From the NCBI GenBank assembly GCA_003024985.2, contig PXIH01S0005377.1: DNA of 14,016 nucleotides. One strand, written 5' to 3'. Under the pieces are notes generated by a model. That model searched no databases, was not told the DNA's origin, and saw only the letters and a list, made by a program, of their open reading frames with translations. Source of the stretch: Euperipatoides rowelli (Eukaryota; Onychophora; Udeonychophora; Euonychophora; Peripatopsidae). This document shows, piece after piece, positions 1-8,149 of this stretch (position 1 is its first letter; each line of letters opens with the position of its first letter). The translations under genes were made by a program, and so were the position numbers.

Positions 1-147
1 ATTTGAGTCATTTCAATTTGAGTCATTTCAATTTGAGTCATTTCAATTTGTCATTCAATTTGAATCATTTCAATTTGAATTATTTCATTTCGAGTCATTT
101 CAATTTGAATCATTTTAATTTGAATCATTTCCATTTGAGTCATTGAG
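1..147. repeat. 15-bp tandem repeat (minisatellite), about 10 units
   Basis: The unit is atttgagtcatttca. It is perfect three times at 1-45, then a 12-bp shortened unit follows at 46-57, and then six diverged 15-bp units run to 147. Variation is mostly g to a in the gagtca core, giving gaatca. The array starts at the first base of the window, so its left end is unknown. A weaker trace (gagtcattt) appears at about 195-205. Intact units contain the heptamer tgagtca. No coding function is visible. Confidence 0.93.
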
Positions 148-1214
148 TCGGTAAATAAATACTATTTTTAATTTTGAGTTGTTTTTTCCATCATCGAGTC
201 ATTTGTAAGTAAATTGAAAAAAAAAAAAAGAAGAATCCTAGTGCTGTAATTTTGGATTTTATAAAATTTGTGCAGTGTCAATTTAGAATAATTTTATTAA
301 AATCACCTTTTTTAAAAATGACTGGAAAAGGAAAAATGTATTTTATTCAATACAGTAAAAAAATAAGATACTGTATTAGTAGAAGCACCACCCATCTCTT
401 ACATTTCAATACATTCCTATGGAAATTTAATACTTAATTTGAGTTGCATATTATATTGTATTTTAGGAACAAACTACAACTTAAATCTACAAATCGAGGC
501 TCTGGTGGCCTATATTGACAAAGTATATAATTGAAGAATAAAGTTACTATTCTCCAAAGAAGCCTAATGTTTACTTTAATCCATTTCAAGTGGTCTGTTG
601 TTGACATATTTTATTGAAAAACATAAATAGATTGTCAGAAATTTAAAATTTTAAAACATATAAGCCATTATTTTAAATATTTTTATTTTATAATACGGTA
701 TCATAATAAAAAAAAAGTAATTGGATAAGTTGGAAAAATAGTTGATTAGGCTATTGTCTGTAAAATTATGATAATAATTGGTAAAAATAAATTAAAAAAT
801 TGAAATATTAAACAATTAAATAAAAAATATGAGTTCATAAGAAGGAATTATTATTGTATCTTTTAAAAATAGATTAATATTCCTGTCAGCATTTGATTTT
901 CTTGACCTAATTAGCCGTAATTATCAAATAAAATTTACTTCGTGATTTTTCATCATTCACCAATGAATGAATTAAGAAAAAGGAAGGGGGGAGGGGGTCA
1001 CTTTATTTGATGTGTGCAACATATAATATGCATCAACTTTGAAAATTAAATCTTACATGTCCAAGTTGTTTCCTTCATATTGCTTTCATCAATTTACAGC
1101 ATCTTTCATCACTTCATTTAAAAATGATCTACTGGTGGAAGGGATTATGGGTGTGAGTTCAGAATCATGAGGTTTAAGCCCATTATAAACCTTATTCACT
1201 TTGCCTATCACACC
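148..1214. other. AT-rich spacer without recognisable gene
   Basis: I see no conserved protein segment here. A 61-codon open frame at 252-437 has low-complexity, AT-driven composition and no motif. Homopolymer A runs occur near 218-230 and 711-717, and a purine/G-rich tract (aggaaggggggaggggg) sits at 981-997. Nothing else stands out. Confidence 0.6.
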
Positions 1215-1222
1215 TATGCAGA
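1215..1222. repeat. Left 8-bp target site duplication of hAT-type element
   Basis: The octamer tatgcaga sits immediately before the left terminal inverted repeat and recurs exactly at 1994-2001, immediately after the right one. An 8-bp duplication is the hallmark of hAT-superfamily insertion. Confidence 0.9.
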
Positions 1223-1235
1223 TAGGGTTGCCAAC
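1223..1235 (+). repeat. Left terminal inverted repeat of hAT-type element
   Basis: tagggttgccaac, the exact reverse complement of 1981-1993. Confidence 0.9.
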
Positions 1236-1428
1236 ACTACCATTTTGACCCGGAGAATTAGGGTTTAGCGATCATTCTCCGGGTTCCGGGTTTTTAAGAA
1301 AATTCTCTGGGTTTGGAGATTTCCAGTTAATAATAGAATGCATTATACCTTTTGTTTAGAATTGTGCTAGTAGCCCAATTCTGCGTAGCATAAGAAAAAA
1401 TATTTAGCAGTTATTAAAATATTTATAA

Positions 1429-1453
1429 TGAAAAATATAGATTATATAGATTC
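1429..1453 (+). repeat. 25-bp direct repeat, copy 1 (inside hAT-type element)
   Basis: A segment beginning tgaaaaatatagattatat is repeated without mismatch at 1878-1902. Sequences on either side of the two copies differ. It may be an internal duplication in the element or a subterminal repeat. Confidence 0.8.
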
Positions 1454-1877
1454 GAGTCGCTGCAGTCGCGAAGTTAATAACAAGTTTATTTATAAAAATA
1501 TCTCTGTTGAAAATGAATTATTGTAGGTAATTATGTAAAAAAAATGTTTAAAAAATTTGCTTAATATATTTTGATAAAGATATCAACTTTTAAAATTATT
1601 TGTATGAAAAAGAACAATGATTTTTTATTATTTTGGAAAATGAAAACTGTTATGCATCATTTGTATGAGTAGAAAAATCTTTCTCATTGAACTAAAGAAA
1701 AAACTTTGACTTTTAATGATGTTAAATCTATTCAATTTGAATTTAATTTGTTTAATAATGACTTTTGGCTTCAATAGTGACTATAAATTACAAAAGTATT
1801 TGATTCTTACAAGGATTTTTAAAATACATATTCTTGCGATTTTTTACTTTGGATTTTTAATGTTTATTTGTTCCCGC

Positions 1878-1902
1878 TGAAAAATATAGATTATATAGAT
1901 TC
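1878..1902 (+). repeat. 25-bp direct repeat, copy 2
   Basis: Identical to 1429-1453. It lies about 90 bp inside the right end of the hAT-type element. Confidence 0.8.
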
Positions 1903-1980
1903 TTTGACATTTTTACTTACAACCAAAAAAAAAAAAAAGCTAATCAAAATATTTTCTCGCCGGGTCTTCATTGTCGCAAT

Positions 1981-1993
1981 GTTGGCAACCCTA
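1981..1993 (-). repeat. Right terminal inverted repeat of hAT-type element
   Basis: gttggcaacccta, the exact reverse complement of 1223-1235. It is followed directly by the second copy of the octamer tatgcaga. Confidence 0.9.
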
Positions 1994-2001
1994 TATGCAG
2001 A
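1994..2001. repeat. Right 8-bp target site duplication
   Basis: Second copy of tatgcaga, identical to 1215-1222. Confidence 0.9.
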
Positions 2002-2707
2002 TATATTTTCACAACAGGATATTTTGCATGGTGATATTTTTGTTTTTAAAAGCATGAGGATTAATTTAAACTAGTGAATCATTATTTTAAATCCTAATTC
2101 ATATCTACTGTATGTTCATATGTTAGAGGACACTGTTTTAAATTCCAGAGAAATTTAAAAAATATAATTAAGTTTCATTATATTTCTAATTTCATAATTC
2201 CTTACTGAAACTAGCTTTCTACATCTCTTTTGGAGTCTGTCTAGTCTAGGCTAACCATATTTCCTTAAGACCAAAATGGGACAATCAAAAAAAAAAAAGG
2301 TTATTAAAATATTTTGAGGCCCTCTGCGATGGCCCACCAACACTGTGGACGGCGTTATATAATATTCTGTAGTCATGTGAAAGATAAAAAAAAATCCAAC
2401 TGTAAGAATAAAATAATGTTCCAATTATTTGCTAACTGGGCTTTATATAGTAAATAATCCACTATTCAAATCCCCTTTAAGTTTATAAAATTGATTTCAA
2501 ATATGTTTAATGTTGTAGCCTATATTTTTAAAATTATTTGTCGTTAATCAAGAGTGATTTTTTTTAAATGCTCTCCAAGTTTGCATTAATATTATTTATT
2601 TAGTCTAGGTTAGTGTTAGCTTAATAATATTCTACTTTTAAGTTTAGAGTTGGAATTAGATTTTTTTTTTTTTAAAATCTATTCATTTCTAAAGCTTCAA
2701 TTTTTCT
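2002..2707. other. AT-rich spacer, possibly holding the 5' part of the hAT transposase element
   Basis: No coding segment is recognisable. A distinct, less AT-rich stretch begins at about 2246 (taggctaaccatatttcc, then an aagaccaaaatgggaca stretch). It resembles the terminal sequence of some hAT elements (accatattt followed by a gggac motif) and could be the left end of the element whose transposase remnant starts downstream. I found no matching inverted end to the right of 8149, so this is weak. A moderately GC-rich patch lies at 2318-2352. Confidence 0.35.
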
Positions 2708-3446
2708 GTGAAACATGCAAAATATGGAAATGGAAGCTTAATTATTGCTGTCAGCATTTTAGCTGATGGTTCTACTGATATTACTCAGAATGTAGAACAT
2801 CCATAAAGGTAAACCCCTTACTTTTTTTTGTAGAAATTGTAGCTTTGAAAAATGTATATGCTAAAGGAATTTTAAATTGCATAAAATCAGCATTAAAAAA
2901 CATTGTAATAAATGAATTAATTGGGTTTAATTTGGAATCTTGCTACCATCAATATGGGATGAAGGACTAGTATACATATAATAGTAGAACGAAGGCAACA
3001 ACTTGTGATGTCAATACACTGCATTGCCCACCTCTTATGTTTATTTTTGGATTCAGTTAAAAATTATCCATATTTAATAAAAAATTGTGAAATAACTGCA
3101 AAAGAATTGGTAAAATTTTATCAATATTCTCGTAAATTGAGTTGAAAAATTAAAGAGTTAGCTGTATTTTTTGAAGTTGCATCTCAGCAGTTTGGCATTG
3201 TTTCAACAGATTTAGATAGATAGCAAGTCATGAAAGAGCCCTTAAAGCTATGAAAAATAACTACATGCTGGTAATAACACATTTAGAAAATGTCGCAGCA
3301 ATAACAAATGATGTTCCGAGCTTAAAACATTTATATGCAATGCTGGATATTTTTCCATCTTGGAACAGTTACCAAACCAGTCCAACAAGTCCATAGAACA
3401 GACATTTATGAACCTCACTAATATTGGGAATGAGCCTGGTGACAAT
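2708..3446 (+). pseudogene. hAT-family transposase pseudogene, N-terminal/middle part
   Basis: Remnant of a hAT transposase of the type with an ADGSTD motif (related to domesticated ZNF862/KIAA1586-like proteins). Visible blocks: the motif ILADGSTDITQ at about 2756-2788, where hAT proteins have the first catalytic aspartate; an open block at 2809-2967 matching the following region (LKNVYAKGI-type); a block near 3015-3210 with HCIAH and LDSVKNYPYL-like segments, as in the family's H-C-x-A-H-R-L region; and near 3221-3310 the strings ASHERALKAMKNNY and THLENVA, which match the family's conserved region. Stops and frameshifts fall between and within blocks (taa 2804, tag 2968, tga near 3140, tag near 3223), so it is not functional. 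It is cut at 3446 by the gypsy LTR, and its C-terminal part resumes at about 7724. The zinc-finger N-terminus is not recognisable. Confidence 0.8.
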
Positions 3447-3592
3447 TGTATAGGGGGTCATGTGGCATCTTGTGATTAAGATAAAACATGACAGCCACCA
3501 CTGAACATGTGAACTCTTAAGTAGTGTGTCTTGTGATTATAGTTACATGTCCAAAAGTATATGTCAATATAGTTATCAGTGAGTATGATACA
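3447..3592 (+). repeat. 5' LTR of gypsy element (about 146 bp)
   Basis: Begins tgtatagggggtca and ends near gatgataca. The match to the 3' LTR covers about 137 bp, with roughly nine substitutions and one 3-bp indel by eye. Similarity stops after atcagtga (about 3581), so the 3' boundary is inferred from the tgg that follows and from the short tgtatag/ctataca inverted ends seen in the 3' copy. It is unusually short for a gypsy LTR. Confidence 0.85.
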
Positions 3593-3606
3593 TGGTAGTA
3601 TAGATG
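3593..3606 (+). promoter_or_regulatory. Candidate primer binding site
   Basis: tggtagtatagatg directly follows the inferred LTR end. It starts with tgg, complementary to a tRNA CCA end. I cannot match the rest to a specific tRNA, and the boundary itself is inferred. Confidence 0.35.
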
Positions 3607-3738
3607 TATTAATTCATTCAGGGAATTAAAAAGTAATGTAATTTAGAGTAGCCTACAGTGATAGTCTGCACGCAGAAAATTTGACAAACTGCAGCAGTAT
3701 AGAAATTGACAAATAAAAATAAAAAGTAAGTGGATAGA

Positions 3739-4602
3739 ATGGATCAAATAAGGTCTCTAGACAAAATTAGAAAGATAAATCTAGACTATAATTGGAAAAC
3801 TTTCAAAACTTTTGATTTTTTTTAGAAGCCACACAAGATGTAGACAAATTGTCAGACTCTAAAAAAATGGCGCAATTTCTAACCATAGTGGGGGATGATG
3901 CAATAGAACTTTTTAATGCTTTAGATTTCGCCGGGGAAGCAATGGATTTCGATACCACTGTAAAAAAGTTTGAGGAATACTTAGCCCTAAATCCAACGAA
4001 AGATGTGTGTTTAGGTCAAAAATCCAAGGGGATGGCGAGACATTTGAGCAATTTTACCGCGACTTAAGAATCAAAGTGCAAACATGCGGGTTTGATGATT
4101 TAGTTGATTCGATGATCAAAGACCAAATTGTATATGGGATCAGAAAAAAAGAGTGAGAGAAAGATTACTAAGAATAAAGGATTTAACACTTGAAATATCT
4201 GAGAATGAATGTAGAGCANCGGAAGTTGCAAAGCGTCAAATCAAAATGTTTGATAGTAGCCTACAGTCAGATAACGAGCTGACTCCACCAGTAAAGTTGG
4301 CGTAGTGCATAAAGGAAATAGAGTCAAAAGCAGGATACTAAAAATAAATGTGAGTACTCTAAAAAAAAAACTATAATGGTAAAAGTAATTCAGTAAATAA
4401 AGAACAAATGTATAAATGTTATAAATACATTAAGACACATGAAAAATTTAATTGCCCTGCGTATAAAAAACAATGTAATATTTGTAAAGGGTACAGTCAT
4501 TTCGCGGTTATGTACAAAGCTCTAAAGAAAAATTTTAAAGTACACTCAACTAGTGAGAAAGCCGAAGTCCTGTACATAGGAGAAGTAGGGCGACAGGTAT
4601 AA
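3739..4602 (+). pseudogene. gypsy gag pseudogene with degraded zinc knuckles
   Basis: The structural capsid/nucleocapsid protein of the retrotransposon, now broken. An atg at 3739 opens a short block ending in a tag at 3823, with an NWKTFKTF segment typical of gag N-termini. The frame then shifts and continues at 3822-4067, shifts again to a block at about 4037-4156 (ETFEQFYRDLR, followed by an IKDQIVYGIR segment, both typical of gag proteins of this kind), and again after an A run at 4145-4150 to a block at 4153-4305 with RERLLRI. A separate frame at 4408-4602 carries two zinc knuckles in which several metal-binding cysteines are lost: CYKYIKTHEKFNC lacks its second cysteine, and CNICKGYSHFAVMY lacks its last. 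The ambiguous N at 4219 lies within this gene. Confidence 0.82.
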
Positions 4603-4604
4603 AA

Positions 4605-4912
4605 ATAAGGAAAGACTGGTGGGAAAATTTCATGCTGTGTAAGCATCATGTTAAATTGAAAATAGATACTGGCTTACAAGCCAATACTGTAATAAAGAAA
4701 ATGTATGATAGTTTGTTAAATATACCTAAATTAAATTGTAGTAAAGCTATCCTGAAAGATTATAATGGAAATACAATAACTATGGATCATTTGATGCAGA
4801 TTTGTCAATAAACAATAATGTCAGCAAAACTACATATATGATAGTTGAAGATCTCAAAGAAACATTATTAGGATTAAAGTCTAGTATGGATTTGAAATTA
4901 GTGCAATGGTAA
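4605..4912 (+). pseudogene. gypsy aspartic protease pseudogene
   Basis: The polyprotein-cleaving protease. A frame from about 4605 to a taa at 4809 contains KLKIDTGLQANTV, with the catalytic DTG encoded at 4665-4673. The residue after DTG is leucine, whereas the family normally has alanine or serine. A DYNGN-type segment follows, as in invertebrate gypsy elements. The rest continues in another frame (4805-4912), ending with an LLGLKSS segment like the family's C-terminal LLG. The protease sits between gag and RT as expected. Confidence 0.75.
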
Positions 4913-6138
4913 ATGAACTTAAAAAAATAAACATTGAAAACATTTTGGAAGATTTTCCAGAATTATTTGAGGGATTAGGCTGTTTGAAAACATCCTATAC
5001 TGTAAGACTAAAATAAAACAGTATACAATGCTCTTAGGAACAAATTGGAAAAATAATTGGATAAATATCAAAGTTAGGAGTGATCATGAAAATTGAAGAG
5101 CCAACATATTGGGTAAATCCAATTACAACCATACACAAGAAGAATGGGACTTTAGGATATGTTTAGACCCACAAAGACTGAATGAAAATGTACAAAGAGA
5201 ACATTTTCAGATACCCACACGTGAGGAGATTCAGTCTGAACTAGCAGAAGCCAAATATTTTAGCAAACTAGATGCTTATGCAGGATTGTATCAAATACCA
5301 TTGAGCAAGGAAAGTAAAAAAATGTGCACCTTCAACATGCCGCAAGGTAGATATTGTTGTAAATGTCTAACATTTGGAATCGCATCTGTACCAGAGATAT
5401 TCCACAGAGCGATGAGCCAAGTTCTTGAAGGCCTGGAGGGTGTCAGATCATATATTGACATACTTAACTGGGGTGGTTGCAGAGAACAGCATGACCTGAG
5501 ATTAAGGAAAGCTTTGAACAGATTAAAGGAAGCAGGAATAACCCTAAACAGAGAAAAATGTGAAATATGAAAATAAAAGTTAACATTCTTAGGAGAAGAG
5601 CTGACAAGTGAAGGTATGCACCCAGATCCGGAAAAGGTAAAAGCAGTAAAAAACATGGCAAAGCCAAAAAATAAAAAAGATATACAAAGAGCATTAGACT
5701 GGTGAACTACTTGGGTAAATTCATTCAAAATTTGTCAAATAAATTGGTTGCTTTAAGAAAGTTAATTAGACAAGACAAACAGTGGGAATGGGGATCTGCC
5801 TAAGAAGAGGAATGGAATGCACTAAAAAAATATGATTGCCGGTAGCGTAGGCATCGAGTATACTGTCACCAGCAGAAAACAAATATGCACAAATTGAGGA
5901 GGCGCTAGGTTTAGTTTTCGGGTGTACTAAATTTCATGACTACATTTATGGTAAAACTATCCTACTAGAAACTGATCATAAGCCACTAATCAGTATATTT
6001 AGGAAAAATATATCAGACACTTTTCCAAGAATACAGAGAATACTGATAACACTTCTGAGGTACTCTTTTAAGTTGGTTTTCACACCAGGAAAACAGTTGG
6101 TGATTGCTGATACTTTATCCAGAGCAGGAGTAGAGTAA
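4906..6138 (+). pseudogene. gypsy reverse transcriptase-RNase H pseudogene
   Basis: Blocks in order: 4906-5016, a leader with FPELFEGLG; 5080-5155, GVIMKIEEPTYWVNP and HKKNG, the start of the RT fingers; 5157-5570, RICLDPQRLN, FSKLDAYAG and TFNMPQGRY, continuing past two in-frame stops (5568, 5574) to about 5697 with FLGEEL and a DPEKVKAV segment; 5699-5841 in another frame with LVNYLGKFIQNLS. RNase H follows at 5836-6138, with YAQIEEALGLVFG, ETDHKPL and ADTLSRAG. The RT active site reads YIDI, where the family has Y-x-D-D, so one catalytic aspartate is gone. Between NALKKYD (about 5812-5835) and the RNase H block, roughly 45 codons usually present, including the first RNase H aspartate, are missing. 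A tag at 5848 interrupts the RNase H frame, and it ends at a taa at 6136. Confidence 0.9.
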
Positions 6139-6189
6139 AACTCAGTAGGGAATATTGAAGGAGAAGTTGAAACATATGCTATAAACATT

Positions 6190-7250
6190 GTGCATAATAT
6201 GAATTTAAGTGATAATAGACTTAATGAGTTACGATTAGAAACCAATAAAGATAAAGAAATGCAGGACTTCAAGTTCCAAATTGAACAAAGATGGAGTGAT
6301 AAATTTAAATCAGGATCATTTAAACGTCACAAGGATGAATTGGCAATAGTTGATGTCCTGAAAGGTACCAGAATAGTAATTCCTAAAACGTTGAGACCAG
6401 AAATTTTGACAAGAATACATGAGGGTCATCTAGGAAGGGAGAGCCTGAGAAGCTGTATACTGGCCGAAAATGAATGAAGAGATAGAAAAGATGATAGCCA
6501 ATTGCAGACATGCCAAAAATACCAGTATAAACAGGCAAGTGAACCATTGCTGATGAGACCAGACTAATGTTCCGTGGAATAGAGTGGGATCTGATCTATT
6601 TGTATTTAGAGGCAAAAACTATATAGTGGTCATGGACTCACATTTAAACTACTTAGAAGTAGAAAGATTGCACGATACATTCATCCTCAGTAGTAAATAG
6701 ACTGAAAGCCATGGAATACCAGCTGAATTGACTGATACACAGCAAGAAGTTTAAAAAAATTTTTAAAGAATATATTATACAAATCACTTCAAGTCCTAAT
6801 TTTCCTCAATCAAATGGTCTAGCAGAGAAAGGGATGCAAATCATTAAAAGAATTATGAAGAAAGCTAGAGATTCAGGAGAGAACTGGAGATCTGTATTGC
6901 TAAATTACAGGAGTGCACCATTAGAAGATGGACGATCACCCACAGAGTTGTTGATGAATAGGATATTAAAAACCAAGTCACCTAGTTGTGGAGTGCAAAA
7001 AACTTTTATAAAAAAACATCGTAAGAAGAATAGTGGAAGGATGCCTCTGAAAGGATTGAGAGAAGAAGAAACTGTAAGAGGATGAAATGGTGAGCAGTGG
7101 AATGAAAAAGCTAAGGTGATTGCTGAAGTGGCTCTAAGATCCTATCAGATCATAACAGAGCAGGATGTGATAAGAAGGAACAGAAAAAAACCTGAGAAGT
7201 ACGGTAGTGGGATTCAGCAGAGAGGAAGAGTCAGAAACAGCAAGGCATAG
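6190..7250 (+). pseudogene. gypsy integrase pseudogene
   Basis: Catalyses DNA integration in living relatives. The block at 6190-6477 carries the N-terminal zinc-binding region with H-x3-H as HEGHLG. The frame then shifts: VYWPKMNEEIEKM and ANCRHAKN follow from 6455, where the second cysteine of the family's C-x2-C pair has become H-A. The DDE core is recognisable: first aspartate in GSDLF (6593-6595), second in LTDTQQ (6734-6736), and the glutamate in FPQSNGLAEKG (6825-6827). The D2 to E spacing is 30 codons against the usual 35, so some sequence is lost. The final block is 6834-7250, interrupted by a tga at 7083, with LLNYRSAPLEDGRSPTELL, RSYQIITEQ and RRNRKKP, as in the C-terminal domain of this gypsy group. 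The end at 7250 is an in-frame tag. Confidence 0.87.
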
Positions 7251-7394
7251 GCTAGAGGAACTATTGAAAGTGGAAGTAAACGAAGGTCAACAGCAAGGAG
7301 CAGGCATTATGAATCCAGCAGTTGACATACCACTCACAAGGTCAACTCATATCAGAAAAAAATGTACAGGACTTGATCTATAATGTCACTTTGT

Positions 7395-7406
7395 AAGGGG
7401 AAATAA
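7395..7406 (+). promoter_or_regulatory. Polypurine tract candidate
   Basis: aaggggaaataa lies directly before the start of the 3' LTR, where plus-strand synthesis is primed in LTR retrotransposons. Confidence 0.6.
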
Positions 7407-7560
7407 TGTATAGGGGGTCACGTGGCATCATGTGATTAAGATAACACATGGCAGCCACCACTGAACATGTGAACTCATAAGTAGTGTGTCTTGTTGTTAT
7501 AGTTACATGTCAAATAGTATATAATGTCAATATAGTTATCAGTGAACATTTCTATACACA
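7407..7560 (+). repeat. 3' LTR of gypsy element (about 154 bp)
   Basis: Begins tgtatagggggtca, as does the 5' LTR, and ends near ctatacaca. The short ends tgtatag and ctataca are inverted. About 93 percent of aligned positions match the 5' LTR by eye. Its last part continues into a tandem duplication. Confidence 0.85.
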
Positions 7561-7723
7561 TACATTAACCAAGGGCATCATGTGATTAAGATAACACATG
7601 GCAGCCACCACTGAACATGTGAACTCATAAGTAGTGTGTCTTGTTGTTATAGTTACATGTCAAATAGTATATAATGTCAATATAGTTATCAGTGAACATT
7701 TCTATACACATACATTGACCAAC
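7424..7723 (+). repeat. 150-bp tandem duplication covering most of the 3' LTR plus flank
   Basis: 7424-7573 and 7574-7723 are 150-bp direct copies with only two differences (a at 7567 against g at 7717, and g at 7573 against c at 7723). The unit starts inside the LTR at ggcatcatgtg and runs through the LTR end into about 13 bp beyond. The first 17 bp of the LTR are absent from the second copy. This fits a tandem duplication made after insertion rather than a second LTR insertion. Confidence 0.93.
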
Positions 7724-8149
7724 TTTTTCTGGTTTTCAGAGACCACCACCACTAATTTGGTTCAACATATTAGAATTTAATCTGTGTCCAATAAAAACAA
7801 AGATTTTAGCAACATTTGATAAGGAGATTTTACATCTTTCAGCAATTCTATCTGCAAATGAAAGAAAATGTGCCCAAAAGGAATGGTCAGCTCTCAGAGT
7901 GATAGTTAACCATATAAAAAGAAACATTTATAAAATGGCCTAGTGTATGGATATTCACTCAATACGAAACCTCAAAATATTATAAATGTGCTACTTCTTG
8001 TAGAAATCATGTCAATTCCGTAACTCACTAAATTTAGAAACCATAAATTCTTTAATGAGGATCAGTATTATGCTCCATATAGTGATTTTAATCCAGAAAG
8101 TGCCACTGAGATGGTTATTTATTTAGTTCAAAAGGTTCACACCATGTAG
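7724..8149 (+). pseudogene. hAT-family transposase pseudogene, C-terminal part
   Basis: The right-hand piece of the gene split by the gypsy element. A block at about 7748-7939 holds FNILEFNLCP, ATFDKEILHLS and QKEWSALR, which correspond to the region before the hAT dimerisation domain. After a tag at 7938 the frame shifts to INVLLLVEIMSIP (about 7980-8021), the counterpart of the family's LVEIILVIPVS. The usual ERGFS segment that should follow is missing. Next comes LNLETINSLMRISI (about 8028-8069), like the family's conserved L-x-L-M-R-I-S, and then DFNPESATEM in another frame, ending at a tag at 8147. The motif order and strand match the N-terminal piece at 2708-3446, so both belong to one ancestral gene. 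Confidence 0.78.

Larger units (their letters stand above)
1223..1993. mobile_element. Non-autonomous hAT-type DNA transposon (about 771 bp)
   Basis: The ends are perfect 13-bp inverted repeats: tagggttgccaac at 1223-1235 and gttggcaacccta at 1981-1993. A perfect 8-bp duplication flanks them. Both the terminal sequence (a yAGGGTTGCCAAC type) and the 8-bp duplication fit the hAT superfamily. Subterminal ccgggt-type motifs occur inside the left end (several between 1250 and 1293) and once inside the right end (cgccgggtc near 1958-1967). No transposase segment is recognisable inside, so it would need a transposase supplied in trans. A 25-bp direct repeat lies inside it (1429-1453 and 1878-1902). 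An open frame at 1868-2074 crosses the right end and is not believable as a gene. The intact ends and duplication suggest a fairly recent insertion compared with the broken elements nearby. Confidence 0.88.
3447..7560 (+). mobile_element. Decayed Ty3/gypsy LTR retrotransposon (about 4.1 kb)
   Basis: Order: 5' LTR, primer-binding-site candidate, gag with zinc knuckles, aspartic protease, reverse transcriptase, RNase H, integrase, polypurine tract, 3' LTR. The RT-RNase H-integrase order and the motifs are of the Ty3/gypsy (Metaviridae) type common in invertebrates. No envelope gene is visible. Every coding block carries stops or frameshifts, and part of the RT-RNase H connection is missing, so the copy is dead and shorter than the usual roughly 5 kb. 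It lies inside a hAT transposase pseudogene in the same orientation. A clean target duplication was not found: the left flank reads tgacaat and the right flank has ttgaccaa, which is only similar. Confidence 0.9.

Noticed and set aside
252-437. 61-codon open frame on the plus strand
   Set aside because: No motif, AT-driven composition, and no supporting context.
1868-2074. 68-codon open frame on the plus strand
   Set aside because: It crosses the right terminal repeat and target duplication of the hAT-type element and shows no family motif.
3248-3445. 65-codon open frame on the minus strand
   Set aside because: Shadow of the hAT transposase remnant, whose motifs read on the plus strand.
4219-4219. 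Ambiguous base N as a biological signal
   Set aside because: A sequencing or assembly ambiguity inside the decayed gag.
5291-5728. 145-codon open frame on the minus strand, with a second one at 5464-5694
   Set aside because: Opposite-strand shadows of the gypsy reverse transcriptase, which carries the recognisable motifs.
5976-6615. Minus-strand open frames at 5976-6272 and 6430-6615
   Set aside because: Shadows of gypsy RNase H and integrase.
7574-7723. Independent solo LTR insertion
   Set aside because: The second unit lacks the first 17 bp of the LTR and shares the non-LTR flank with the first, so a tandem duplication explains it better.
7736-7927. 63-codon open frame on the minus strand
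   Set aside because: Shadow of the C-terminal hAT transposase remnant.
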